A DNA stretch of 64,000 bases, taken from positions 62,001 to 126,000 of the forward strand of contig NZ_DGUZ01000017.1 in assembly GCF_002394865.1 (NCBI RefSeq). The letters run 5' to 3'. Positions 42,395 through 50,858 of this stretch are shown here, piece by piece (the first letter of the stretch is position 1; the number at the start of each line of letters is the position of its first letter). Source of the stretch: Fibrobacter sp. UBA4297. Lineage in GTDB: Bacteria > Fibrobacterota > Fibrobacteria > Fibrobacterales > Fibrobacteraceae. Position numbers and translations under genes: made by a program. The notes under the pieces were generated by a model. That model was not told the origin of the DNA and ran no database searches. It worked only from the letters and a program-made list of their open reading frames with translations.

Positions 42395-42802
42395 ATGTTT
42401 GAATCGCTCTTTGACAAGTACCCTTTTTTCAGAAAAGTCCCTGCCATCCTCTGCATGGCGATTATATTCAAGATTTCTTCGATGACATCCTATGAACTCG
42501 AAGACTTTCCGCATGTGTGGGATAAGCTTGCGCATACTTGTGAATACGCCACTTTGGCGGGTTGCTTTTGTATGTGGTGGGCTCGTGGTGAGTGGTCTAT
42601 AAAGCCGTGGCTCAAGGTGCTGATTGTTATGGCGATTGCGCTTGCTTACGGTTGCACGGACGAATACCACCAGAGCTTTGTGGAAGGCCGTGACTGTAGC
42701 GGGTTCGACTTGATTGCCGATGCTCTTGGTGGATTTATCGGCGGCTCGGTGTACGTACTTATTGTGAAAATCTTGAACAAGTACGATCCGCTTGTTAAGT
42801 AG
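42395..42802 (+). CDS. VanZ-family membrane protein
   Basis: 135 residues with four hydrophobic segments (about 15-32, 48-63, 70-88, 105-125). Family landmarks are DKLAHTCEYATLAG near 45-58, the YGCTDEYHQSFVEGRDCSGFDLIADALGG block at 88-117. TAAATT (42382-42387) ends seven bases before the ATG. VanZ proteins alter teicoplanin sensitivity in some Gram-positive bacteria; in others the role is unknown. It runs 26 bp after the FecR gene but seems to have its own promoter. Confidence 0.88.
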   Translation: MFESLFDKYPFFRKVPAILCMAIIFKISSMTSYELEDFPHVWDKLAHTCEYATLAGCFCMWWARGEWSIKPWLKVLIVMAIALAYGCTDEYHQSFVEGRDCSGFDLIADALGGFIGGSVYVLIVKILNKYDPLVK

Positions 42803-42824
42803 ACTTTCTATTGCAGATAAAATA

Positions 42825-43790
42825 TTAAAATTTCCCAAGCAATATAATTTCGCGTTTTAGTTGGAGGCCGAATTTTTCGGCGACAATTTTTTGAACGTGT
42901 TCGCTAAGCTCCTTGATGTCTGCTGCTGTGGCGCCTCCGGCATTTACGATAAAGTTTGCATGCATACGGCTCACTTCGGCGCCACCGATGCGGAACCCTT
43001 TTAATCCCGCCTGTTCGATGTAATAGCCCGGCGCGATTTGCGTGGGTGTGGCTGCAGCGCCTGCATCTAGACGCTTGAAGGTGCTACCCGCATTGGGCAT
43101 GGAAAGCGGTTGCGAATTGCGACGCTTTGTCATGCATTCTTGCATTTCGCTTTCGAGATCTTTGGCTGTCTTGCCAAGTTCTGTTGCGTGCGTAAGCTGG
43201 AATGTGGCAGAAAGAATTGTTTCTGAAAGAAAATTGCTTTGCCCCCCTTCGGCAGGCTCAGGGACCTTGGGCTCGCATTTTGCAAGCTCTTGAAATACGC
43301 TATGGCGGTAACCGAATTTGCAATCTGCTGCTGTTCGAGTGCGCAAATTGCCGGCAGAATCGATGCTTTCGACTTCAACGCAAGTCTGCGAAACATCTTG
43401 GCCGTAAGCGCCTGCGTTCATAAAAATCGCGCCGCCGAGACTCCCGGGGATGCCTGCGAGTTTGTGGATGCCGGCAAGCCCTTCGTTAATGGTATAGCGG
43501 GCGAGGCGAGCAAGCGGCGTGGCGCCTTTGACGCAAATTTTCCCGTTGCCGAGATTCGTGATTTCCGAGAAAAACTTATCGAGCTGGATGATGACGCCGT
43601 TGTATCCGCTATCAGAGACGAGCATGTTCGTGCCTTTGCCGAGAATGTAGCTCGGGAGTGTGCGCTCGTTTGCAAATGCTATTGCTTCCTTAATATCGCT
43701 TACGGATTCTGCTTTGACGAAATATCGTGCGGGACCGCCTACTTTAAAGGAAGTGTGCTCGTACATCGGTACATTTTCTTGAATAATCAT
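42825..43790 (-). CDS. murB: UDP-N-acetylenolpyruvoylglucosamine reductase
   Basis: 321 residues from ATG 43790, set by TATATT (43797-43802) six bases upstream. The FAD domain is present: LGKGTNMLVSD near 50-60 and GIPGSLGGAIFMNAGAYGQD near 113-132. The catalytic Ser sits in NAGSTFKR near 246, and YRHSVF near 161 is the substrate loop, so it is the MurB-type enzyme making UDP-MurNAc for peptidoglycan. A KVPEPAEGG peptide (residues 175-183, 43242-43268) interrupts the loop after YRHSVF and matches a palindromic repeat. It diverges from the primase gene on a shared 12-bp promoter core. Confidence 0.93.
   Translation of the reverse strand: MIIQENVPMYEHTSFKVGGPARYFVKAESVSDIKEAIAFANERTLPSYILGKGTNMLVSDSGYNGVIIQLDKFFSEITNLGNGKICVKGATPLARLARYTINEGLAGIHKLAGIPGSLGGAIFMNAGAYGQDVSQTCVEVESIDSAGNLRTRTAADCKFGYRHSVFQELAKCEPKVPEPAEGGQSNFLSETILSATFQLTHATELGKTAKDLESEMQECMTKRRNSQPLSMPNAGSTFKRLDAGAAATPTQIAPGYYIEQAGLKGFRIGGAEVSRMHANFIVNAGGATAADIKELSEHVQKIVAEKFGLQLKREIILLGKF
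43242..43270. repeat. short palindromic repeat (family C) inside murB
   Basis: Minus strand reads GTCCCTGAGCCTGCCGAAGG. The same element, read in the same frame, lies in the FISUMP lipoprotein at 23416-23440 (KVPEPVEG). It adds an in-frame stretch to the protein. Confidence 0.7.
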
Positions 43791-43796
43791 GAAGAA

Positions 43797-43808
43797 AATA
43801 TATATATT
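43797..43808. promoter_or_regulatory. 12-bp palindrome acting as a two-way -10 element
   Basis: AATATATATATT contains TATATT for murB (minus, 43797-43802) and TATATT for the primase (plus, 43803-43808). Each lies six or nine bases from an ATG, so both mRNAs look leaderless and start from nearly the same point. Confidence 0.65.
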
Positions 43809-43817
43809 CTTGGAGCA

Positions 43818-44990
43818 ATGACAGAAGAGGAACTCAAACAATTTAAGGCTGCACTCTCGATTACGACGGTGGCTATGGATTTAGGCCTTCCGGTGGTGCG
43901 TGGCCGTTGTCGTTGCTTTTTCCCGACACGCCATGCGCATGGCGATAGAACTCCGTCTGTATCGTTCTCCGAAGAACGCGGAACATTCCGCTGCTGGGTT
44001 TGCGATGACGTTCGCGGCGATGTGATTTCGCTTGTGCAGTTTGTCAAGAATTGTTCGTTTTTGGAAGCTTTGAACTGGCTCAAGGAAACGTATGGATTCC
44101 TGTTGCGTGGAACAAAGCCTCAGGCGCAAAATCGCGTATCAACGACGAATTTCGCCTCTGCGGCAACGATGCCGAATCGAGCACCTGCTTTGAATGTGTC
44201 GCCTGAACAAAGTGCAGCGCTTGTTGCGAAAACGGCAGTCCGTGATGCCGCTCTTGAATATCGCTCTCCCGAGCCTGCAAAAGAGATTGTGAGCGAAGAT
44301 GAACGCAAAAAAATTATCCTCTCGTTTTTGAAAATGTTGAGTCCTGTCGACAAAACGCCCGCGGCTGCATACCTTGCTCGCCGGCGCATTTACAAGCCGA
44401 TTTGGGACAAAATGCTTTTGCGTACGATTACGGATTACGGCGCTCTGAACAACAAGCTCAAGGAAACTTATGATTTAGAAGTCCTCAAGTATGTGGGGCT
44501 TTTTAGCGAGAAAGGGAACTTGAGGTATTACAAGCATCCGCTGTTTTTCCCATATCTCGATTCCAAGCGCCGTTCGTTTTATTTCCAGGCACGCGCAATC
44601 GATAGCACGGTTGTGCCGAAGGAGCTGAACTTGCGCGGGACGGTGCCGTTCCCGTACAATGTTTCGGCGCTTGACGAAAGGCCGGGATGGGTTTACCTTT
44701 GCGAAGGCGTGGTTGATACGCTCACGTTCTTGGGACAACGCATTGCGGCAATTGGAATCCCGGGCGTGCGTTCTTTCAAGACAGAATGGCTCCCGCTCTT
44801 TAAAAACAAGAGTGTCGTGCTCTGCCTAGACAAAGATGAGGCGGGGCGCAGTGGCACGGAGTACTTGCAGACGGTTTTTGCAAATGCGAATATCCGCACG
44901 GTTGTGCTCGGTGATGGTGTAGATCAATTTGGCAAATTGTCGATGAAAGAAGGCGAAGACATCAACGATTGGTTTGGTGGGAAGAAGTGA
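43818..44990 (+). CDS. DnaG-like primase with CHC2 zinc finger and Toprim domain
   Basis: 390 residues from ATG 43818; the longer open frame before it runs through murB. Zinc-finger ligands are Cys31, His39 or His41, Cys59 and Cys62 (CRCFF, then RCWVC). A Toprim-like core lies near 290-345 with LCEGVVDTL and LCLDKDEAG, and a primase-type linker with HPLFFPYLD. At 390 residues it lacks the C-terminal helicase-binding domain of a full DnaG, so it could be a second, accessory or mobile-element primase. A terminator overlaps its stop codon. Confidence 0.8.
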   Translation: MTEEELKQFKAALSITTVAMDLGLPVVRGRCRCFFPTRHAHGDRTPSVSFSEERGTFRCWVCDDVRGDVISLVQFVKNCSFLEALNWLKETYGFLLRGTKPQAQNRVSTTNFASAATMPNRAPALNVSPEQSAALVAKTAVRDAALEYRSPEPAKEIVSEDERKKIILSFLKMLSPVDKTPAAAYLARRRIYKPIWDKMLLRTITDYGALNNKLKETYDLEVLKYVGLFSEKGNLRYYKHPLFFPYLDSKRRSFYFQARAIDSTVVPKELNLRGTVPFPYNVSALDERPGWVYLCEGVVDTLTFLGQRIAAIGIPGVRSFKTEWLPLFKNKSVVLCLDKDEAGRSGTEYLQTVFANANIRTVVLGDGVDQFGKLSMKEGEDINDWFGGKK

Positions 44991-45022
44991 ACTAAGATAT
45001 AGTTCACTTCTTCTGTTTTTAT
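44982..45022 (+). terminator. terminator overlapping the primase stop codon
   Basis: AAGAAGTGAACT (44982-44993) pairs perfectly with AGTTCACTTCTT (45001-45012), loop of seven, then a T-rich run. The TGA stop is inside the stem. Confidence 0.8.
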
Positions 45023-45083
45023 TTTATCAATTATTCTCGCTTTAAACGGATTCAATGCTTTTTGATTTGCTGAATAAGAATTA

Positions 45084-46370
45084 TTATGATCCCATTACTC
45101 TATCGACTTCTTCTTCGGTGGTGATTCCTTGGTGGATGAGGTGGGTGGCGTTTTCTTGCATGGTACCGTCGGCGTAGGTGTTGTTGGGGAGTAACAATTC
45201 GCAGACGACTGTTCTGCCTTTGTATTGCGGTGTAGATTCACTAGATGCTGTTTTATCAAGCTTCCTTACGAGGCGCTGGGCGAACACGCCTAGCAATGCT
45301 TCGTCCAAGATGCTTTTCTGAACGCCTAAATCGAGAAGTCTCGCCGCCGCCGCTTTTGCACTGTTTGTGTGCAACGTGCTCAACACAAGATGCCCAGTCT
45401 GTGCGGCTTGCAACGCAATTTGTGCGGTCTCGGCATCGCGGATTTCTCCGACGAGAATCACGTCCGGATCCTGGCGCAAAATAGAACGTAATGCGACTGC
45501 AAATGTGAATCCGCATTTCTCGTTGACGGGAACCTGATTTGCTCCGCGGAGTTCGTATTCTACAGGGTCTTCGATGGTCGTAACATTGATCTTTCGCTGT
45601 ATGATTTCTCGGAGGCCTGCGTAAAGCGTTGTCGTCTTGCCGCTTCCTGTGGGGCCTGTAACGAGGAACAGCCCTTGCGGAGCGCTGAAAATTTTCCGAA
45701 TTGCCTGGAGTGTCGTTTCGTTAAAATCAAGGCTGTCGAGCGTTTGTGCGGAATCGTTTGCTGGGAGCAATCGCAGTACGCATTTCTCGCCGCTGTTTAC
45801 GGGAATGGTACTGACGCGAACGTTCACTTTTTCGTGAAAATCTTCAAAGGCGAAACTCCCGTCGTGCGGCAAACGGCGCTCCGTGATATCGACATTGGCC
45901 ATGACTTTGAGGCGTATCAAAACAGGCTCGGCAAGCCATTGCGGGAACGTCCTATAATCCGTTAAAAGTCCGTCAATGCGGAATCGCACGCGCAGAGCAT
46001 CTGCCAACGGCTCGAGGTGAATGTCGGTCGCTTTTTTTTGGAGAGCCTTGACGATAAGGCTATCGACGAGGTTTATAATCGGTTCTGATTCCCAAGAAGA
46101 ATTTCGCGAAATTTCGAGATGATTGAGATGTTGTAGCAAATCTTCGTCGTCGATTGTATCGGTGTGGCTGTGCATCATCTTGATTTCGGCAGGGGAGTGC
46201 TGTTTTGGAATAATGCGTTGCTGTGTGATAAAGCGGATTTTTTCGAGGAGAAATTCATCGTTTGCGTTTGGCACGGCGACTTTCATGGGCTCGGCGCATT
46301 TCTCTGTGCTTTCAACAACCGCAATCCCGTTTTTCTGGCACCATTTTTTGGACAAGTTTTTTGTATTCAT
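45084..46370 (-). CDS. GspE/PilB-type secretion ATPase, compact
   Basis: 428 residues from ATG 46370 (TATTTT six bases upstream); an in-frame ATG 23 codons earlier is possible. N-terminal MshEN-like region (about 1-60), then the ATPase: Walker A GPTGSGKT at 239-246, IEDPVEY, Walker B ILVGEIRDAETA and the His box LSTLHTNSA. The CxxC zinc loop usually found near the end of GspE/PilB is missing; instead a short linker leads to CELL. No pilus or secretion genes lie beside it, so partner genes must be elsewhere. Confidence 0.85.
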   Translation of the reverse strand: MNTKNLSKKWCQKNGIAVVESTEKCAEPMKVAVPNANDEFLLEKIRFITQQRIIPKQHSPAEIKMMHSHTDTIDDEDLLQHLNHLEISRNSSWESEPIINLVDSLIVKALQKKATDIHLEPLADALRVRFRIDGLLTDYRTFPQWLAEPVLIRLKVMANVDITERRLPHDGSFAFEDFHEKVNVRVSTIPVNSGEKCVLRLLPANDSAQTLDSLDFNETTLQAIRKIFSAPQGLFLVTGPTGSGKTTTLYAGLREIIQRKINVTTIEDPVEYELRGANQVPVNEKCGFTFAVALRSILRQDPDVILVGEIRDAETAQIALQAAQTGHLVLSTLHTNSAKAAAARLLDLGVQKSILDEALLGVFAQRLVRKLDKTASSESTPQYKGRTVVCELLLPNNTYADGTMQENATHLIHQGITTEEEVDRVMGS

Positions 46371-46550
46371 CCCCGTAAAATACATACAAAAATCTCGAAA
46401 AGACATATCCGTGCAAATTTTGCAATCAACTGTTTGCAAAGTCGTTAATGGTCGATGGTCATTAGTTGTTTGTTAAAGTTTGGCGGCGAAGCCGCGATTA
46501 TAAAAACCAATGGCTAAATACTATTGACTAATAGCTAATGGCTATAAACG

Positions 46551-46580
46551 CAAAAAAGTCCCCCGGAGTGGGGGACTTTG
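46551..46580 (-). terminator. terminator of the RND efflux operon
   Basis: AGTCCCCC (46557-46564) pairs with GGGGGACT (46570-46577). On the minus strand a T6 run follows. Confidence 0.8.
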
Positions 46581-46603
46581 CGGAGTTGTCTAATGAAACT
46601 CGA

Positions 46604-49600
46604 TTAAGCCTTGCTCATTTTTGCCTTGACTTTGCGAGCGCCTTTCTTTGCCTTGCTAAAGAGGGCGTTCGGGAGCCAGAAGAATGTCGGCACAAGGAAC
46701 ATGGTAAGCACGGCTGACACGATCAAGCCACCCACAGAGGCAATACCCATCGGCTGCGTCATGGCGGCCACGTTACCACCGAGAGCAAATGCCAGCGGAA
46801 GCTGTGCAATCACGGATGCAAGCGTTGCAAGCATGATCGGCTGGAACTTGGACTTTGCTGCGGTCATCACTGCCGAACGGCGGCCCATGCTTCCACTACG
46901 CAACAGACGGTTTGCTTCGTCGAGCAAAAGAATAGCGTTGTTCACCACCACACCAATCAACATAACGATAGCCATGAGGGCGATCATGGAGAGCGCCTTG
47001 CCGGTAAAGATAAGGGCGAGGAGCACACCGATAGCACCCATCGGGATGGTCGTCATGATAATGAACGGCTGGGCAAAGCTTTCGAGGAGTGCGATGAGCA
47101 AAATGTAGGTGAGGAGAATAGCCATCACGATTGCAGTCATGAATTCCTTCTGCATGTCGTTCTGCATGTCGGCGTTGCCACCGAAGCTGAACGAGATACC
47201 TTCTGGGAGTTCGTCCTTCATGCTGTTTGTAAGTTCCGTGAGTTTGCCCATGATTTCACCGGTCGTGTGGCCAGGGAGCAAGTTCATCGAAACGTCTACA
47301 CGTCTCATCTTGCGCTTACGGTCAATACGTGTCGGACCAGCACCATCTTCGATGTGGAAGAGTTCGCTAGCACTTACGTAGCCCTTCGGTGTCTTGACAG
47401 GCAGGTCTTCGATGTCGGCATGGCTCTGCCTATCCTTTTCCATCAAGCGTACGTAAACGTCGTATTCTTCACCGTCTTCGGTGTACTGGCCTGCTTCGAA
47501 ACCGTTCACTGCAATGTAGTTGTAGTTTGCGACTGTTTCAAGCGTTACGCCATAGTCAGCGAGAGCTGCGCGGTTCGGAACCAAGCGGATTTCAGGCTTA
47601 CCGGCTTCGTAACTTGTCTTGATATCCACGATACCGTCAATCTTTTGCTGCACTCGGTCAAGGACGATTTGTGATGCCTTGATGACGGAGTCTGCATGGA
47701 GACCGCTCACTTCGAGCACCACATCGCCAGCGGAGTTGTTCTGCATTTCAGAGGCGGAGGTGGACTTTACAGAAATGTAGGCGTCTGGAATGTTGGCGAG
47801 GTACGGACGGATGGAGTCGACGATTTCGTCCGTACTGCGATGTCTGCCCTTCCAGTTGGGATTGTTTTTCTTTTCCCAGTCCTTCAAGAGTCTAACACGC
47901 ATGGTGGCCTGGTTTACGGTCGTAAAGCCGTTGGAACCACCCACGTTCATACTGTAGTGAACAATTTCAGGAATATCCTTGACGCGGGATTCGATAATGC
48001 GTGCGACACTGTCGGTCGTTTCGATATTCGTACCTACGGGCATTTCGAGCTTGATGCTCATCATGCCCTGGTCTTGTCTTGGGGCAAGTTCAACCGTCAA
48101 GTTGTTCTTGGCAAGGCCTGCTACAAGGACGATGGCTACGCCAAGAGCCAGTACCTGGACAATCACGCCCGGAACAGAAAGGCAGAATCCAAGCATCTTC
48201 AAGTAGACAAAACGAACACCGTTCAAGGCCTTTGGGAAAAGTCCCAGCAGGCTTCCGATAAAGCCCGGCTTTTCTTCGATGATGTTTCCGTTTTCGTCTT
48301 TCTTTTTACCCTTGAACAAGTAAGCGGCCATAAGCGGTGTAAGCGTGAATGTCACGAGGAGCGACACGAACGTTGCAAACACCATGGTCATACCGAATGT
48401 TCTAAAGAAGATACCTACGATGGACTTCATGAATGCGATAGGCACGAACACACAGACGTTGGTGAGCGTCGATGCCATGATGGCAATCATGATTTCAGAA
48501 GTGCCCTTGTAGGCGGCTTCCTTCGGATCAAGGCCTTGGTTCAACTTGCTGTTGATGTTTTCAAGCACGACGATGGAGTTCGTCACCAACAGACCCACAG
48601 AACTTGAAAGAGCCATGAGGGACATCATGTTGATGCCGAAGCCTGCAAAGTACATGAGCGTAAATGCGCCAATCACGGAAATCGGCATCGTGAGAGCCGC
48701 GATAATCATCGTCGAGAATTTGCCGAGGAACAGGAGCAAGAGGCCTGCGGTAAGCGCAATAGCGATAATGATGTTCTGGATAACGTTATCGATAGATTCG
48801 TTCACGGCTTCGGACTTGTCGTAAATGAGCGTGAGCTTGAAGCCTTCCGGGAGAGTCTTGTTGACTTCTGCCATGCGCTTGAGCACGCCTCTGGAAACTT
48901 CCACGACGTTTGCATCGGAGCGTTTCTTGATATCGAGTGCGACAGAGTTGATGCCGTTAAAGCGAGATGTCGATGTAATCGTTTCGATGGTGTCTTTCAC
49001 GACGGCAATTTCGGAGAGTTTGACCACTCCGTTAGCCGTCGGAATTTCCATATTGCGCATTTCATCGAGGCTCTTGAACTTACCTGCGGTACGCACAGAT
49101 GTATTCTTGTGCTTGCCGATAACTTCACCAATCGGGAGGTTTACGTTGGACATGCCGTAAAGGCCCATCATAGTGCCGATGTCGACACCGCGGTCCATCA
49201 TCTTTTCCTTGTCGACTTCGATGGCGATCTGGCGGGTTGTACCACCGAAAATATCGACGCTAGCAACACCGGAAACAGAAGTGAAGAGCGGTTCGATTTC
49301 GTCTTCGACTTTCTGGCGGAGTTCTGTAGAGTTTAGAGGACCGGTGAACGAGATTGCCATGATGGCAGCACCGTTAATATCGACTTTCGAAATAATCGGC
49401 GCCTCAACTGCATCCGGGAAGTCCGCTGAGGCGAGGTCCACCTTGGAACGCACGTCATTTGCGGCAACGTCCACGTTCACGCCCATGTTGAACATGGCGA
49501 CGATAATGCCGTAGTTTTCCAAGCAGATGGACTGCACGTAGTCGATACCGTCCACGAGTTCCACTTGTTCTTCAATCGGCTTGATAATTGTGGTTTCGAT

Positions 49601-49768
49601 TTCTTCAGGGTTTGCGCCCTTGTAAATGATGGTGGCCGTAACCACGGGGACTTCGAATTTCGGCATCAAGTCCACCACCATCATGGAATAGGTATAAAGA
49701 CCGAACACCACCACGGTCAAGATGACCATGAGCATGGTGATTGGTTTGTAAATACTGGCTTTAATCAT
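46604..49768 (-). CDS. RND multidrug efflux permease (HAE1 type)
   Basis: 1054 residues with 12 hydrophobic segments and two large periplasmic loops, the AcrB layout. In the TM4 motif, where AcrB has two Asp (407/408), this protein has Thr396-Asn397 (GLLVTNSIVVLENI). In TM10, where AcrB has Lys940, it has Asn943-Asn944 (GVVVNNAILLLD). The usual proton-relay residues are therefore not in place. GGAG lies nine bases before the ATG. Last gene of the operon TolC-adaptor-permease, 20 bp after the adaptor. Substrates cannot be deduced. Confidence 0.92.
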   Translation of the reverse strand: MIKASIYKPITMLMVILTVVVFGLYTYSMMVVDLMPKFEVPVVTATIIYKGANPEEIETTIIKPIEEQVELVDGIDYVQSICLENYGIIVAMFNMGVNVDVAANDVRSKVDLASADFPDAVEAPIISKVDINGAAIMAISFTGPLNSTELRQKVEDEIEPLFTSVSGVASVDIFGGTTRQIAIEVDKEKMMDRGVDIGTMMGLYGMSNVNLPIGEVIGKHKNTSVRTAGKFKSLDEMRNMEIPTANGVVKLSEIAVVKDTIETITSTSRFNGINSVALDIKKRSDANVVEVSRGVLKRMAEVNKTLPEGFKLTLIYDKSEAVNESIDNVIQNIIIAIALTAGLLLLFLGKFSTMIIAALTMPISVIGAFTLMYFAGFGINMMSLMALSSSVGLLVTNSIVVLENINSKLNQGLDPKEAAYKGTSEIMIAIMASTLTNVCVFVPIAFMKSIVGIFFRTFGMTMVFATFVSLLVTFTLTPLMAAYLFKGKKKDENGNIIEEKPGFIGSLLGLFPKALNGVRFVYLKMLGFCLSVPGVIVQVLALGVAIVLVAGLAKNNLTVELAPRQDQGMMSIKLEMPVGTNIETTDSVARIIESRVKDIPEIVHYSMNVGGSNGFTTVNQATMRVRLLKDWEKKNNPNWKGRHRSTDEIVDSIRPYLANIPDAYISVKSTSASEMQNNSAGDVVLEVSGLHADSVIKASQIVLDRVQQKIDGIVDIKTSYEAGKPEIRLVPNRAALADYGVTLETVANYNYIAVNGFEAGQYTEDGEEYDVYVRLMEKDRQSHADIEDLPVKTPKGYVSASELFHIEDGAGPTRIDRKRKMRRVDVSMNLLPGHTTGEIMGKLTELTNSMKDELPEGISFSFGGNADMQNDMQKEFMTAIVMAILLTYILLIALLESFAQPFIIMTTIPMGAIGVLLALIFTGKALSMIALMAIVMLIGVVVNNAILLLDEANRLLRSGSMGRRSAVMTAAKSKFQPIMLATLASVIAQLPLAFALGGNVAAMTQPMGIASVGGLIVSAVLTMFLVPTFFWLPNALFSKAKKGARKVKAKMSKA

Positions 49769-49788
49769 TGGCTATTCTCCAGTGTCGA

Positions 49789-50838
49789 TTATTCGACAAT
49801 CAGCACCTTGTCGCCGTCGTTCATGCGGTTCTGGCCTTCGACCATCACGACATCGCCTTCGTTAAGGCCGTCCTTGATTTGGATGTCTGTTTTGGTCTGC
49901 ACACCGAGCTGCACGATTTTACGCTTGGCCTTGCCTTCCTTATCGACGATCCATACGGCGTTCACGCCATTGCTATAGACAATGGCTTCGACAGGGACTG
50001 TAACGCCTGTAACTTCACGGGCGTCAATCTTTGTGGTGAGGTACATGCCCGGGAGGAGCTTTTGACCCTTGTTCTTGAATGTGACTTCAACCGGGAAGAA
50101 GCGGGTTATCGGGTTTGCGGCGAGCGGAATGAGGCTTACTTCGCCCTGAAGCTTTTCGCCGTTGAGTTCGATTGTTGCCTTGGCGCCTTTCTTGAAGAAG
50201 CCGATTTCGGAACTTGTGACGTTGAGCTTGAGGATTACTTTGTCGAGGTTTGCGATGGTGAACATGGCTCCACCGACACCCGGAACTTCACCGACCTTGA
50301 ACTTGACTTCGGTAATGGTGCCCGAAGACGGGGCGAGCACGAGCGTTGCGCGGCGGGCTGCTTCCAATTGCATCTTGGATATGCTAATCTGGGTTTCGAG
50401 CTGGTCAACGGTGTTCTGAGTGACACCGCCCTTTGCCTGCACTTCCTTGGTGCGGGCGAGGGTCTTTTCGTTCAGTTCCATGGCTGCTTTTGCTTGCTGG
50501 TAAGCTGTATTGTCGCCTGTGAAAACAAATTCAGCGAGAACCTGGTCTTTCTTGACCTTGGAACCAACGTGGACGTTGATCTTGGCAATCGGGTCACCGA
50601 GCTTGGCGGTTGCTGTCGTTTGCTGGCTACCTTCGATGGTGCCGCTGAAGGAACGCACGTCTGTAAGCTTGACGGTGGCTGCCTTCACGACGCGGGCTGG
50701 CTTGCCATTGACCTTCTGGATTTCTTCGATGGTCGAAACTTTCTTTTCGGACTTGGCGTCTTTCTTGGCGTCGCCACATCCAGCGAGGAGGAGCGACAGG
50801 GCAGAAATAGTAATGATTGATTTTGTAATGGTCTTCAT
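49789..50838 (-). CDS. RND periplasmic adaptor (membrane fusion) lipoprotein
   Basis: 349 residues. Lipobox LLAGC gives Cys21. The chain follows the adaptor order: membrane-proximal strand, biotinyl-lipoyl half (KLGDPIAKINVHVGSKVKKDQVLAE at about 80-104), helical hairpin (about 110-180), second lipoyl half (LVLAPSSGTITEVKFKVGEVPG), beta-barrel, and the C-terminal KTDIQIKDGLNEGDVVMVEG strand. It links the inner-membrane permease to the TolC channel. GAGG lies eight bases before the ATG. Middle gene of the operon. Confidence 0.93.
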   Translation of the reverse strand: MKTITKSIITISALSLLLAGCGDAKKDAKSEKKVSTIEEIQKVNGKPARVVKAATVKLTDVRSFSGTIEGSQQTTATAKLGDPIAKINVHVGSKVKKDQVLAEFVFTGDNTAYQQAKAAMELNEKTLARTKEVQAKGGVTQNTVDQLETQISISKMQLEAARRATLVLAPSSGTITEVKFKVGEVPGVGGAMFTIANLDKVILKLNVTSSEIGFFKKGAKATIELNGEKLQGEVSLIPLAANPITRFFPVEVTFKNKGQKLLPGMYLTTKIDAREVTGVTVPVEAIVYSNGVNAVWIVDKEGKAKRKIVQLGVQTKTDIQIKDGLNEGDVVMVEGQNRMNDGDKVLIVE

Positions 50839-50858
50839 GATTGTCTTCCTCTTAAATC

